Assembly (NCBI GenBank): GCA_965276765.1
Contig: OZ255627.1
Span: 2,852,001-2,916,000 of the forward strand
Source: G965276765 sp965276765
GTDB taxonomy: Bacteria > Actinomycetota > Acidimicrobiia > Acidimicrobiales > Palsa-688
Direction: 5' to 3'
Length of the DNA stretch: 64,000 nucleotides
This document shows positions 45,781 through 53,802 of this stretch, in pieces. The number at the start of each line of letters is the position of its first letter. Within the stretch, counting starts at the first letter, position 1. The notes below the pieces were generated by a model. The model made no database searches, was not told the DNA's origin, and saw only the letters and a program-made list of their open reading frames with translations. A program made the position numbers and the translations under genes.

Positions 45781-46947
45781 GTGCGGGCGTACCTCGACCA
45801 CGCCGCCACCACCCCGGTGCGGCCCGAGTCCCTTGCGGCCATGCTCCCGTGGATGACCGAGCGTTTCGGCAATCCGTCGGGATCACATACCGTCGCCCGG
45901 GCGGCACGCGGCGCCGTCGATGACGCGCGTGACGTGATGGGGGAGCTGCTTGACGCACCGCCGAGCGGCGTCGTCTTCACCGGCGGCGGCACGGAGTCCG
46001 ACAACCTTGCCGTGATCGGTGGGCTGGCCGCCCGGCGAGCCGGGGGGGCTGGACCCGGGGCGGTTGTCATCAGCGCCGTCGAGCACGAGGCGGTCCGAAG
46101 GGCCGCCGCCCTGTCCGGCGCAGAGCTGCGCATCGCACCCGTCGACGCCGACGGTATCGTCGATCTCGACGCCCTCGCCGAGCTCATCGACCGTCGTGTC
46201 GCCGTGGTCTCCGTCATGCTCGTCAACAACGAGACCGGGGTGGTGCAGCCCCTTGGCGACGTGGTCCGCATCACCCGCCGCCGCGCGCCCGACGCCATCG
46301 TGCACACCGACGCCGTGCAGGCCCTGCCGTGGCTCGATCTGCGCCGCGAGACCGGCGACGCCGGCCTGGTGAGCGTGAGCGCCCACAAGTTCGGCGGGCC
46401 CCAGGGCGTTGGGGCCCTGGCCGTACGCGGTGCCGCCGACGTCGGTCCTATTCTCGGCGGGGGAGGCCAGGAGCGCGAGCGAAGGCCGGGGACCCACAAC
46501 GTGGCCGGGATCGTCGGCATGGCGGCGGCGGCCGCCGCCACCGCGGCAGAGCGGCCGGCGGAGCGAGTCCGGGTCGCCGGCCTACGCGACCGACTCGTGG
46601 ACCGGCTCGTGGCTTCGGTCCCCGGGACGACCGAGACGGCCGCCAGGCGCCTGAAGGCGCCGGGCCACGCCCACGTCTGCATCGAAGGCATCGAGAGCGA
46701 GGCCCTGCTCGCCCTGCTCGACGACGCCGGCGTGTGCGCATCGGCAGGATCGGCGTGCGCAAGCGGCGCCATGGAGCCGAGCCCCGTCCTGCTCGCCATG
46801 GGCATCGACCGGACTCGCGCCCTCGGGAGCTTGCGACTGACCCTCGGCCGTTCCACGACGGACGCCGAGATCGAGCTCACCGTCGGGGCCGTGGTCGACG
46901 CGGTCACCAGGCTGCGCGCCGGCCCGGTGCTCTCCGGGGCCTTCTGA
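45781..46947 (+). CDS. Cysteine desulfurase (NifS/IscS-type)
   Basis: This 388-aa PLP enzyme removes sulfur from cysteine as a protein persulfide. The PLP lysine is K203 in SAHKFGGPQG and the catalytic loop Cys is C326 in AGSACASGAMEPS. The N-terminal YLDHAATTPVRPESL and FTGGGTESDNLAVIG are standard. GTG 45781 is preceded by TACCAT at 6 bases. It is directly followed by mnmA (2 bases), an arrangement that in many bacteria supplies sulfur for tRNA 2-thiouridine; it may also serve Fe-S assembly. Confidence 0.92.
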   Translation: MRAYLDHAATTPVRPESLAAMLPWMTERFGNPSGSHTVARAARGAVDDARDVMGELLDAPPSGVVFTGGGTESDNLAVIGGLAARRAGGAGPGAVVISAVEHEAVRRAAALSGAELRIAPVDADGIVDLDALAELIDRRVAVVSVMLVNNETGVVQPLGDVVRITRRRAPDAIVHTDAVQALPWLDLRRETGDAGLVSVSAHKFGGPQGVGALAVRGAADVGPILGGGGQERERRPGTHNVAGIVGMAAAAAATAAERPAERVRVAGLRDRLVDRLVASVPGTTETAARRLKAPGHAHVCIEGIESEALLALLDDAGVCASAGSACASGAMEPSPVLLAMGIDRTRALGSLRLTLGRSTTDAEIELTVGAVVDAVTRLRAGPVLSGAF

Positions 46948-46949
46948 CC

Positions 46950-48020
46950 GTGCGGGTGCTCGTCGCCATGTCCGGTGGGGTCGACTCGTCCGTCGCGGCC
47001 GCCATGCTCGTCGACGCCGGCCACGACGTGGTCGGGGCGACGATGAAGCTGTGGGGTGGTCCATCGGACTCCGGCTGCTGCTCGGTGGGCGACACCGACG
47101 ACGCCCGCCGGGTCGCCGATCAGCTCGGGATCACCCACCGCGTCTTCAACTTCAGCACCGAGTTCGACCGCCACGTCGTGGACCCCTACGTCGAGGCCCA
47201 CGCCGCCGGGCTCACGCCCAACCCGTGCGTGGCGTGCAACCGGCACCTGAAGTTCGACCGCTTCGCTCAGCGCGCCGATCAGCTCGGCTTCGATGCCATC
47301 GCCACCGGTCACCACGCCAGGGTCACAGCCCATGGCCCCGATGGCCCGTGGCGGCTCCGACGCGGTGCCGATTCCGCCAAGGACCAGTCGTATGTCCTGC
47401 ACATGCTCGACCAGTCGCAGCTGTCGCGCCTGCTGCTCCCCGTGGGGGAGATCACCAAGCCCGAGGTGCGCCGCCGAGCCGAGGACCGCCGCCTCAGGAC
47501 GGCGACCAAGCCCGACAGCCAGGACGTCTGCTTCATCTCCCGAAGCGGGGGACGTGAGGAGTTCCTCGGCCAGAGGATCCCGCTGCACGCCGGGCGGGTC
47601 GTCGACGGCGATGGGGTAACCGTCGGCACCGTGGCGTCCGTCGAGCTCGTCACCGTCGGCCAGCGCCGCGCCCTCGGCAACCCGGGGGGCACACTTCTGC
47701 CCGGCGAACGCCGCTACGCGGTGGACATCGACCTCGAGGCGGCCGTCGTGACCGTCGGCCCGCTCGAGCGGCTGATGACGGGGGACATTCCCCTCCATGC
47801 CGTTTCGTGGACCGACACCCCGCCTTCCCCCGCGCTGCCGCTCATGGTGCAGCTGAGCGCCCACGGCCGACCGGCGCCGGGACGCTGGGTGCCGGACGGC
47901 GACGCCCCATCGGAGCGGGGACGGGTCGTCCTCGACGAAGCAGCCCGGCGGGTCTCGCCTGGCCAGAGCGTCGTCATGTACTCGGGTGACGTGGTGCTCG
48001 GCGGCGGCACGGCGGCCTGA
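46950..48020 (+). CDS. mnmA: tRNA-specific 2-thiouridylase MnmA
   Basis: MnmA (356 aa) activates U34 of tRNA-Lys, -Glu and -Gln with ATP and inserts sulfur. The PP-loop motif SGGVDSSVAA is near residue 8. The catalytic cysteines are C93 in NPCVACNR and C194 in SQDVCFI. The C-terminal region with GQRRALGNPGG and a beta-barrel domain is complete. GTG 46950 is 2 bases after the desulfurase stop, so sulfur donor and acceptor enzymes are co-expressed. Length is normal. Confidence 0.95.
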   Translation: MRVLVAMSGGVDSSVAAAMLVDAGHDVVGATMKLWGGPSDSGCCSVGDTDDARRVADQLGITHRVFNFSTEFDRHVVDPYVEAHAAGLTPNPCVACNRHLKFDRFAQRADQLGFDAIATGHHARVTAHGPDGPWRLRRGADSAKDQSYVLHMLDQSQLSRLLLPVGEITKPEVRRRAEDRRLRTATKPDSQDVCFISRSGGREEFLGQRIPLHAGRVVDGDGVTVGTVASVELVTVGQRRALGNPGGTLLPGERRYAVDIDLEAAVVTVGPLERLMTGDIPLHAVSWTDTPPSPALPLMVQLSAHGRPAPGRWVPDGDAPSERGRVVLDEAARRVSPGQSVVMYSGDVVLGGGTAA

Positions 48021-48041
48021 TCGACGGTCACACCCTGCGGG

Positions 48042-48047
48042 TAACTT
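48042..48047 (+). promoter_or_regulatory. -10 hexamer of leaderless ligA promoter
   Basis: TAACTT lies 7 bases before GTG 48055, in the 34 bases after mnmA. Confidence 0.5.
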
Positions 48048-48054
48048 GCTGCTC

Positions 48055-50103
48055 GTGCCGTCATCCGCCGGGGACCAGCCTCCCGCCCCAGAGGCCAGAG
48101 CCGTCGAGCTCAGGGCGCTGATCGACCATCACTCGCGTCGCTATTTCGCTGACGACGAGCCGGAGATCCCCGACGCCGACTTCGACGCTCTCGTCGCCGA
48201 GCTCACCGCCATCGAGGCCGAGCACCCCGATCTCATCACGGCGCAGTCGCCCACCCAGCGCGTCGGGGGGGACGCATCCGGCCTCTTCGCCGAGGTCCGT
48301 CACCGGGTCCCCATGATGTCGCTCGACAAGACGACCAGCTACGAGGAGCTGCTGGCGTGGGGCAAACGGATGGATCGCTACATCTCGGGCCGGGTCGACT
48401 ACAACTGCGAGCTCAAGATTGACGGCCTGGCCATGAGCCTCCTCTACGAGGACGGTCGCCTCACCCGGGCCGCGACGCGCGGCGACGGAGTCGTCGGCGA
48501 GGACGTGACGGCCAACGTGGCGACCGTCGACGTCATCCCGCACCGGCTGAAAGGGGAGCATCCACGCGTCGTCGAGATCCGCGGCGAGATCTACATGGCC
48601 GTCTCCGCCTTCGACGAGCTCAATCGCCGGCAGGGTGAGGCCGGCGCCCGCACCTTCATCAACCCCCGCAACGCCGCGGCCGGCTCGCTGCGCCAGAAGG
48701 ACCCCGAGGTGACAGCGTCGCGTTCGCTCGGGTTCTGGGCCTACCAGCTCGGTGACGTCGTCGGCGGGCCGAGCTTCTCGCGCCACCGAGAGACGTTGGA
48801 GTGGATCGCGTCGGCCGGGCTGCCGGTCAACCCCAACATCGTCGTGGTCGACACCCTGGACGAGGTCGACGCCTACTGCACCCGCTGGACGGCCGACCGC
48901 CACGACCTCGACTACGAGATCGACGGCACCGTGGTCAAGGTCGACGACCTGGCCCAGCGGCGCGAGCTCGGCGCCACATCCAAGGCACCCCGCTGGGCCA
49001 TCGCCTACAAGTTCCCTCCCGAGGAGCGCTCGACCCTGCTGCGGGGGATCATGGTGTCGATCGGCAGGACCGGCAAGGCGACGCCCTTTGCCCAGCTCGA
49101 GCCGGTCGTCGTCGGCGGGGCCAGGGTGTCGCTCGCGACCCTGCACAACGAGGACCAGGTCGCGGCCAAAGACGTAAGGCCCGGCGACACCGTCGTCGTG
49201 CGACGTGCCGGCGACGTCATCCCCGAGGTGCGCGGTCCCATCGTCGCCCTGCGCCCGGCCGGCCTGGCGCCGTGGGTCTTCCCCGAAAGCTGTCCTTCCT
49301 GCGGGGCGCCGCTGCAACGCCTGGAAGGGGAGAGCGACACCTTCTGCGTCAACGTCGACTGTCCTGGCCAGCGGGTCCAACGGATCTCCCACTTCGCCTC
49401 AAGGGGGGCGATGGACATCGAGCACCTGGGCGAGCGGACGGTCTGGCAATTTTGCCAGGCCGAGCTGCTCCACGACGTGGCGGACATCTACTCGCTCGAC
49501 CTCGACAGGGTCGGCTCGTTCGAGGGGTGGGGAGACACGTCGGTCGCCAACCTCGTCGCCGCCATCGACGCCTCGCGCTCACGTCCGCTCTCCAACCTGC
49601 TCGTCGGCCTCTCCATCCGCCATCTCGGCGGAGCGGGGAGCCGGGTCCTGGCCCGCTCCCTCGGCCACCTCGACCGGATCATGGCCGCTTCGCTCGAGGA
49701 GATGGCCAGGGTCGAGGGGGTCGGGGGGGTGATTGCGGAAAGCGTCCACCAGTTTTTCGGGTTGGCGCGCAACCGTGACGTGGTCGAGCGGCTGCGGGCC
49801 GCCGGCCTCAACTTCGAAGGCCCCGAAGCGCCCGACGTGGCCCCCGTCCTCGCCGGGCGCTCCGTCGTCGTCACCGGCACCCTCTCGGGATGGTCGCGGG
49901 AGGCCGCCGAGGACGCCATCAAGGCCAGGGGAGGAAAGTCGCCAGGCAGCGTGTCGAAGAAGACCACGGCCGTCGTGGCCGGCGATGAGCCGGGAGCGGC
50001 CAAGCTGGCCCGGGCCGCTGAGCTTGGCGTCCCCGTCATCGACGAGACCGCCTTCGCCGCCCTCATCGAGACCGGCGAGCTCCCGGGGGCGGAGGGGGAG
50101 TGA
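48055..50103 (+). CDS. ligA: NAD-dependent DNA ligase
   Basis: LigA (682 aa) seals nicks using NAD+. The adenylated lysine is K121 in CELKIDGLAM. The adenylation, OB, zinc-finger (CPSCGAPLQ, CVNVDCPGQ), HhH and BRCT domains follow in the usual order; BRCT is at about 600-680 (GRSVVVTGTLSGWSRE). Length is normal. GTG 48055 is taken for its TAACTT at 7 bases and the N-terminal RAVELRALIDHHSRRYF. It is probably transcribed separately from mnmA, though co-directional. It is followed by a 312-bp gap with repeats and the hairpin repeat. Confidence 0.97.
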   Translation: MPSSAGDQPPAPEARAVELRALIDHHSRRYFADDEPEIPDADFDALVAELTAIEAEHPDLITAQSPTQRVGGDASGLFAEVRHRVPMMSLDKTTSYEELLAWGKRMDRYISGRVDYNCELKIDGLAMSLLYEDGRLTRAATRGDGVVGEDVTANVATVDVIPHRLKGEHPRVVEIRGEIYMAVSAFDELNRRQGEAGARTFINPRNAAAGSLRQKDPEVTASRSLGFWAYQLGDVVGGPSFSRHRETLEWIASAGLPVNPNIVVVDTLDEVDAYCTRWTADRHDLDYEIDGTVVKVDDLAQRRELGATSKAPRWAIAYKFPPEERSTLLRGIMVSIGRTGKATPFAQLEPVVVGGARVSLATLHNEDQVAAKDVRPGDTVVVRRAGDVIPEVRGPIVALRPAGLAPWVFPESCPSCGAPLQRLEGESDTFCVNVDCPGQRVQRISHFASRGAMDIEHLGERTVWQFCQAELLHDVADIYSLDLDRVGSFEGWGDTSVANLVAAIDASRSRPLSNLLVGLSIRHLGGAGSRVLARSLGHLDRIMAASLEEMARVEGVGGVIAESVHQFFGLARNRDVVERLRAAGLNFEGPEAPDVAPVLAGRSVVVTGTLSGWSREAAEDAIKARGGKSPGSVSKKTTAVVAGDEPGAAKLARAAELGVPVIDETAFAALIETGELPGAEGE

Positions 50104-50141
50104 TGTGGCGGCTGGCGGTTGCCGGGGGCCAGCTCCTGGGG

Positions 50142-50195
50142 CAGCCACCCCGGCTCAGGCAGCCACCCCGGCTCAGGCAGCCACCCCGGCTCAGG
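50142..50195. repeat. Three 18-bp tandem repeats after ligA
   Basis: CAGCCACCCCGGCTCAGG is repeated three times without change, ending 11 bases before hairpin copy 2. The gap 50104-50415 contains these repeats, the hairpin, and then runs of CCGGT-type repeats at about 50263-50301 that are low-complexity. No gene was recognised in it. Confidence 0.9.
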
Positions 50196-50206
50196 CAGCG
50201 GCTCGT

Positions 50207-50257
50207 TTTTCTGAGTGATGTTGACGTCGGAATCCACCGTCAACATCACTCAGAAAA
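50207..50257. repeat. Intergenic hairpin repeat, copy 2 (GATGTTGACG family)
   Basis: Arms 50207-50226 and 50238-50257 pair perfectly over 20 bp around an 11-base loop identical to copy 1. Outer arm TTTTCTGAGT differs from copy 1 (TTTTCTCAGC) with matching changes on the other arm. It is in the ligA-kinase gap, about 100 bases past ligA. T-runs are on the 5' arm rather than after the stem, so it is not a simple intrinsic terminator. Confidence 0.9.
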
Positions 50258-50403
50258 TAGTCCCCGGTCCCCGGTCGCCGGTCCCCGGTCCCCGGTCGCC
50301 GGGCACGGGCTCTGCGCCGGCCCGTTGCCGGCCCGAGCCCGCTGCCGTCACGGGCCGGGTGCCGTCACAGCCGATCATCCCACGGTTACCCGGTGGTCCC
50401 TAC

Positions 50404-50409
50404 TAGCGT
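50404..50409 (+). promoter_or_regulatory. -10 hexamer of leaderless kinase promoter
   Basis: TAGCGT lies 6 bases before GTG 50416, without a Shine-Dalgarno sequence. Confidence 0.5.
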
Positions 50410-50415
50410 CTTTTC

Positions 50416-52905
50416 GTGTCGACGCTGCGCATCGCCGACGCCGTCGGCCGGGTGCTCGGCAACCGGTACCGCCTGGCCCGGCCCCTCGGATCGGGAACGA
50501 GCGCGCATGTCTACGTGGCCGACGACGTGGTCCTGCGCCGGCGGGTCGCCATCAAGGTCCTGCACCCCGGCCTTGCGTCCGACCTGGGGTTCCTTCGCCG
50601 GTTCAGGAAGGAGGCGCAGGTTGTCGCCTCCCTCCAGCACCCGAGCATCCTGCGGGTCTACGACTGGGGCGAGGACGGTGACAGCCCGTACCTGGTGAGC
50701 GAGCTGCTGGAAGGGGGCAGCCTGCGCGCCCTCCTTGACACGGGGCGCCTGTTGACCCCGGCCCAGGCGACGGCGGTGGGCCTGGCCGCGGCCCAGGCCT
50801 TGAGATATGCAGCCGACCGGAGCCTCGTCCACCGGGACATCAAGCCAGCCAACCTGCTCTTCGACGGCGACGGCCGGCTCTATGTGGCCGACTTCGGACT
50901 GGCCCGGGCCCTCGCCGAGTCGTCGATCACCGAGCAGGCCGGCGCCGTGGTCGGCACGGCCCGCTACGCCGCCCCGGAGCAGGTCTCGGCGGGACCCGTC
51001 GACAGCCGGGCCGATATCTACTCGCTTGCGCTCGTGCTCACCGAGGCCACCACCGGCATTGTCCCATTCGCCGCGGCCGATTGGGTCGCCTCCCTCCTGC
51101 CACGCCTCGAGCACCCCATCCGGGTGCCGGCGGCGGCCGGCCCGCTCGTGCCCATCCTCGAGGCGGCGGGCACGGTCGAGCCCGACGATCGTCTCGACCC
51201 GGCCCGCCTCGCCCTGGCGCTCGAATCCCTCGGACGGACCCTCCCGCCGCCGGGTCCGCTGCCCCTCGCCGGCCCTCTCCTTACGGGCCGGGCCGAGCGC
51301 GACGACAACCCCACCCGTATCCCCGGGGTCGGACCGGGGGGAAGCCGCCGGCGGCCGGCGGGATTGCCGCGCTCCGAGGTGTTCGTCGAGCGAGCGGAGG
51401 CGCCGTGGGCCCTCATCGAGCAGCCGCACGCTCCCGAGGTCGGGGCGGCTGGCAACGGGGCCGGCGCCAACACCGGCGCCGGCCCCGACGTAAGTGGCGA
51501 GGCTGACACGGACGCGGCGGCCGTGGCTGACGCCGACGCCAGGCTCGAGACCGGCGCTGGCATTGAGACCGGCGCTGGCATTGAGACAGGCGCTGCTATT
51601 GAGACAGGCGATGGCATTGAGACCGGCGCCGCGAGCGTCGCCGGGTCCGACACGCTCGACGACGGTGAGATGGTGGGCCCGACGGCGGCCGAGCTCGGCT
51701 GGGAGGAGCCACGCGCCGACTCGGACGATGACAAGCTCGGCTGGGAGGAGGACGACCGCGACACCGACCGATGGGAGGACGACGCCGTCGGGTGGGAGGG
51801 CGGCGACGAGGCGGCCTGGGACGGTGAGGGAGAGGATCCGGAGTGGGAGGGCGGCGGCGCAGAGCAGGAGTGGGTCGGCCGGCGCCGGTGGCCGATCGTG
51901 GTGGCGGTGGCGGTCGTGTTGTTTGTCCTGAGCGGCGGTGGCGCAGCGGCGTGGGTCCTCACCCACCGTCCCGCCCCCCTCGTCGCCGTACCCTCCTTGC
52001 GGGGCAAGACCGAGACCGAGGCCCGCGTGGCGCTCACGCGCGACCACCTCCGACTCACCGTGGCGGGCAGGGCCTACGACCCCCACACCCCGAGCGGGAG
52101 CGTCACCGGCCAGACGCCGCCGGCCGGGCGGCGTCTCGACCAGCACCGAGCGATCGCCGTCATCTTGTCGCGTGGTCCTGCGCCGGTGGCCGTTCCATCG
52201 CTCGCCGGGCGGACCAGGTACGCGGCCAGGCGGTTGCTCGCCCCCATCGGCCTGAAGATCGGCACGATCACCCGCCGGTCCAGCATCTCCGTCCCTGCCG
52301 ACGTCATCATCGCCGCCACGCCATCAAAGGGAACGCTGCTGCCGGGCCAGCACGTCGCCATCGCTATCTCGACGGGCAAGCCCGTGGTCAAGGTACCGAC
52401 CCTGCACGGCGCCGCCCTCGGCTCGTACGCCGCCGCCGCTTCCGCACTTCGATCCTCGCATCTGATCCCCGGCGACGCGCCGGTGTACAGCTACTCGGTC
52501 CCTTCCGGGCAGGTCGTCGGCACCAAACCGGGGGCCGGCGCATCGCTGGTGTACGGCTCCAAGATCACGGTCGAGGTGTCCAAGGGACCCGAGTACGTCG
52601 TCGTTCCAAGTGTGGTGGGCGACTCGGTAGCGACGGCCGAGCAGGTTCTCGGCAACTACGGCCTGACGGTGGCGGGCGTCTCCGGCAACCCCGACACCGC
52701 GGTGGCGGGAACCAACCCTTCGGGGGGACAGGCGGTCGTGCTCGGCAGCTCGGTCGAGATCATCACCCGCCCGGTGAGCCAGCCGGCGAAGCAACCCTCC
52801 AAACCGGCGGTGAAGCAACCGGCCAAACCGGCGGCGAAGCAGCCGGCCAAGCATCAGGCGAGCCGACCGAAGCAGGCCCGGGGGAAGCGGGGGTCTACTC
52901 GGTGA
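50416..52905 (+). CDS. PknB-like serine/threonine kinase with PASTA domains
   Basis: This 829-aa receptor kinase has a cytosolic kinase domain (~12-270) with Gly loop PLGSGTSAHVYVA, Lys in RRVAIKVLHP, catalytic D141 in HRDIKPANLL and DFGLARALAES, then APEQ. A long acidic linker (~305-490) includes ETGAGI-type six-residue repeats and WEE/WEGGD-rich runs. A TM helix (~494-514) follows, then about four PASTA-type repeats (~520-790) with the VP-x-L/V pattern (VAVPSLRGKTETEARVAL, VVVPSVVGDSVATAEQVL). The C-terminal tail is basic Lys/Pro/Ala repeats. PASTA domains bind peptidoglycan fragments. It is isolated here from cell-division genes. Confidence 0.93.
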   Translation: MSTLRIADAVGRVLGNRYRLARPLGSGTSAHVYVADDVVLRRRVAIKVLHPGLASDLGFLRRFRKEAQVVASLQHPSILRVYDWGEDGDSPYLVSELLEGGSLRALLDTGRLLTPAQATAVGLAAAQALRYAADRSLVHRDIKPANLLFDGDGRLYVADFGLARALAESSITEQAGAVVGTARYAAPEQVSAGPVDSRADIYSLALVLTEATTGIVPFAAADWVASLLPRLEHPIRVPAAAGPLVPILEAAGTVEPDDRLDPARLALALESLGRTLPPPGPLPLAGPLLTGRAERDDNPTRIPGVGPGGSRRRPAGLPRSEVFVERAEAPWALIEQPHAPEVGAAGNGAGANTGAGPDVSGEADTDAAAVADADARLETGAGIETGAGIETGAAIETGDGIETGAASVAGSDTLDDGEMVGPTAAELGWEEPRADSDDDKLGWEEDDRDTDRWEDDAVGWEGGDEAAWDGEGEDPEWEGGGAEQEWVGRRRWPIVVAVAVVLFVLSGGGAAAWVLTHRPAPLVAVPSLRGKTETEARVALTRDHLRLTVAGRAYDPHTPSGSVTGQTPPAGRRLDQHRAIAVILSRGPAPVAVPSLAGRTRYAARRLLAPIGLKIGTITRRSSISVPADVIIAATPSKGTLLPGQHVAIAISTGKPVVKVPTLHGAALGSYAAAASALRSSHLIPGDAPVYSYSVPSGQVVGTKPGAGASLVYGSKITVEVSKGPEYVVVPSVVGDSVATAEQVLGNYGLTVAGVSGNPDTAVAGTNPSGGQAVVLGSSVEIITRPVSQPAKQPSKPAVKQPAKPAAKQPAKHQASRPKQARGKRGSTR

Positions 52906-53311
52906 TGTCCCTGATACGCCCGTAGACCTCGGCGGCGGCCGGGTCGACGCCCCCGAAGACCCCCGCACCCTGAAGGGAGAGCAGCTTGGTGATGTCACCG
53001 TCGACCTTGATGCGCCCCCCGAGGAACGCGGCCATGGCCACCTGCGGATCACCGTCGATGAGGATGGCCTTGGCCGTGGCGTACTCGAGGGTGATCGTCA
53101 GGTCGGGGTCGGGGAGATGGCCGAGCTCGATGTCGAGTACACCCGACGAGGTGTCGACATAGGCGTGGAGGACGCCGTCGCCGAAGGGCACGTCGGTGAT
53201 GACCTGGTTCATCCGGACAGAGAGTGGGACGTCTTGGCTCGTGCCCTCGTACTCGGCGCGGATCGCCCTTGCCTCCGCCACCCACTCGTCGCTCAGGAAC
53301 GGGAACGCCAC
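52895..53311 (-). CDS. SCP2 sterol-binding-domain protein
   Basis: This ~138-aa protein from GTG 53311 (GAGGAG upstream) has the SCP2-like lipid-binding pattern. FPFLSDEWVAEARAIRAEYEG leads into a beta-rich part (LTITLEYATAKAILIDGDPQ), then AAFLGGRIKVDGDITKLLSLQ, the classical SCP2 end. Such proteins carry or bind hydrophobic ligands; the ligand is unknown. A longer reading from 53458 adds a basic, non-conserved N-terminus. Its end overlaps the convergent kinase gene by 11 bases. Confidence 0.82.
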   Translation of the reverse strand: MAFPFLSDEWVAEARAIRAEYEGTSQDVPLSVRMNQVITDVPFGDGVLHAYVDTSSGVLDIELGHLPDPDLTITLEYATAKAILIDGDPQVAMAAFLGGRIKVDGDITKLLSLQGAGVFGGVDPAAAEVYGRIRDITE

Positions 53312-53487
53312 CTGCAAAAGCTCCTCACCTGCTCGCCGGTCCGGACTCACCGAGGCGAGCGAAGCGAGCTTGACTGTCCCTGCGTCCGGGTCCCGGCGCA
53401 CCCGGTTTCGAGCCAAGCTAGCGGCGCCGGGCGCGGGCGACACGAAGCGGGGCGCCAACCCCGGGTGGGATCGTCACATCCCCCGCC

Positions 53488-53493
53488 TACCAT
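53488..53493 (+). promoter_or_regulatory. -10 hexamer of leaderless gatCAB promoter
   Basis: TACCAT is 6 bases before the gatC ATG at 53500. Confidence 0.5.
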
Positions 53494-53499
53494 GCACGC

Positions 53500-53802
53500 A
53501 TGGCCGATCGCATCACCACCGCCGACGTCGCCCAGGTCGCCCGCCTGGCCCGTCTCTCGCTCGGAGAAGACGAGCTGCAACGGATGACCGGGCAGCTCGC
53601 GGCCGTCCTCGATCACGCCGCCGACATCGATGCCCTCGATACGCGCGGCGTCGAACCGACCGCCCATCCGCTGCCCCTCGTAAACGTGCTGCGTGACGAC
53701 GTGGTCGTGCCCTGTCTGCCCCGCCAGGAGGTCCTGGCCATGGCCCCGTCCACGGAGGACGACAGGTTCCGTGTCCCGAGGATCCTCGGGGAGGCCCCAT
53801 GA
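53500..53802 (+). CDS. gatC: Glu-tRNA(Gln)/Asp-tRNA(Asn) amidotransferase subunit C
   Basis: GatC (100 aa) is the small stabilising subunit of GatCAB. The conserved ITTADVAQVARLARLSL start and the central VEPTAHPLPLVNVLRDD stretch are standard. It begins at ATG 53500, has TACCAT at 6 bases upstream, and its stop overlaps gatA by four bases. Presence of the operon indicates that Gln-tRNA, and probably Asn-tRNA, is made by transamidation. Confidence 0.96.
   Translation: MADRITTADVAQVARLARLSLGEDELQRMTGQLAAVLDHAADIDALDTRGVEPTAHPLPLVNVLRDDVVVPCLPRQEVLAMAPSTEDDRFRVPRILGEAP

Noticed and set aside
45657..47864. A very long open frame on the minus strand opposite the desulfurase and mnmA genes
   Set aside because: It is antisense to two well-supported enzymes, rich in Arg/Ser/Pro/Gly, and has no domain pattern; long antisense frames are common at this GC content.
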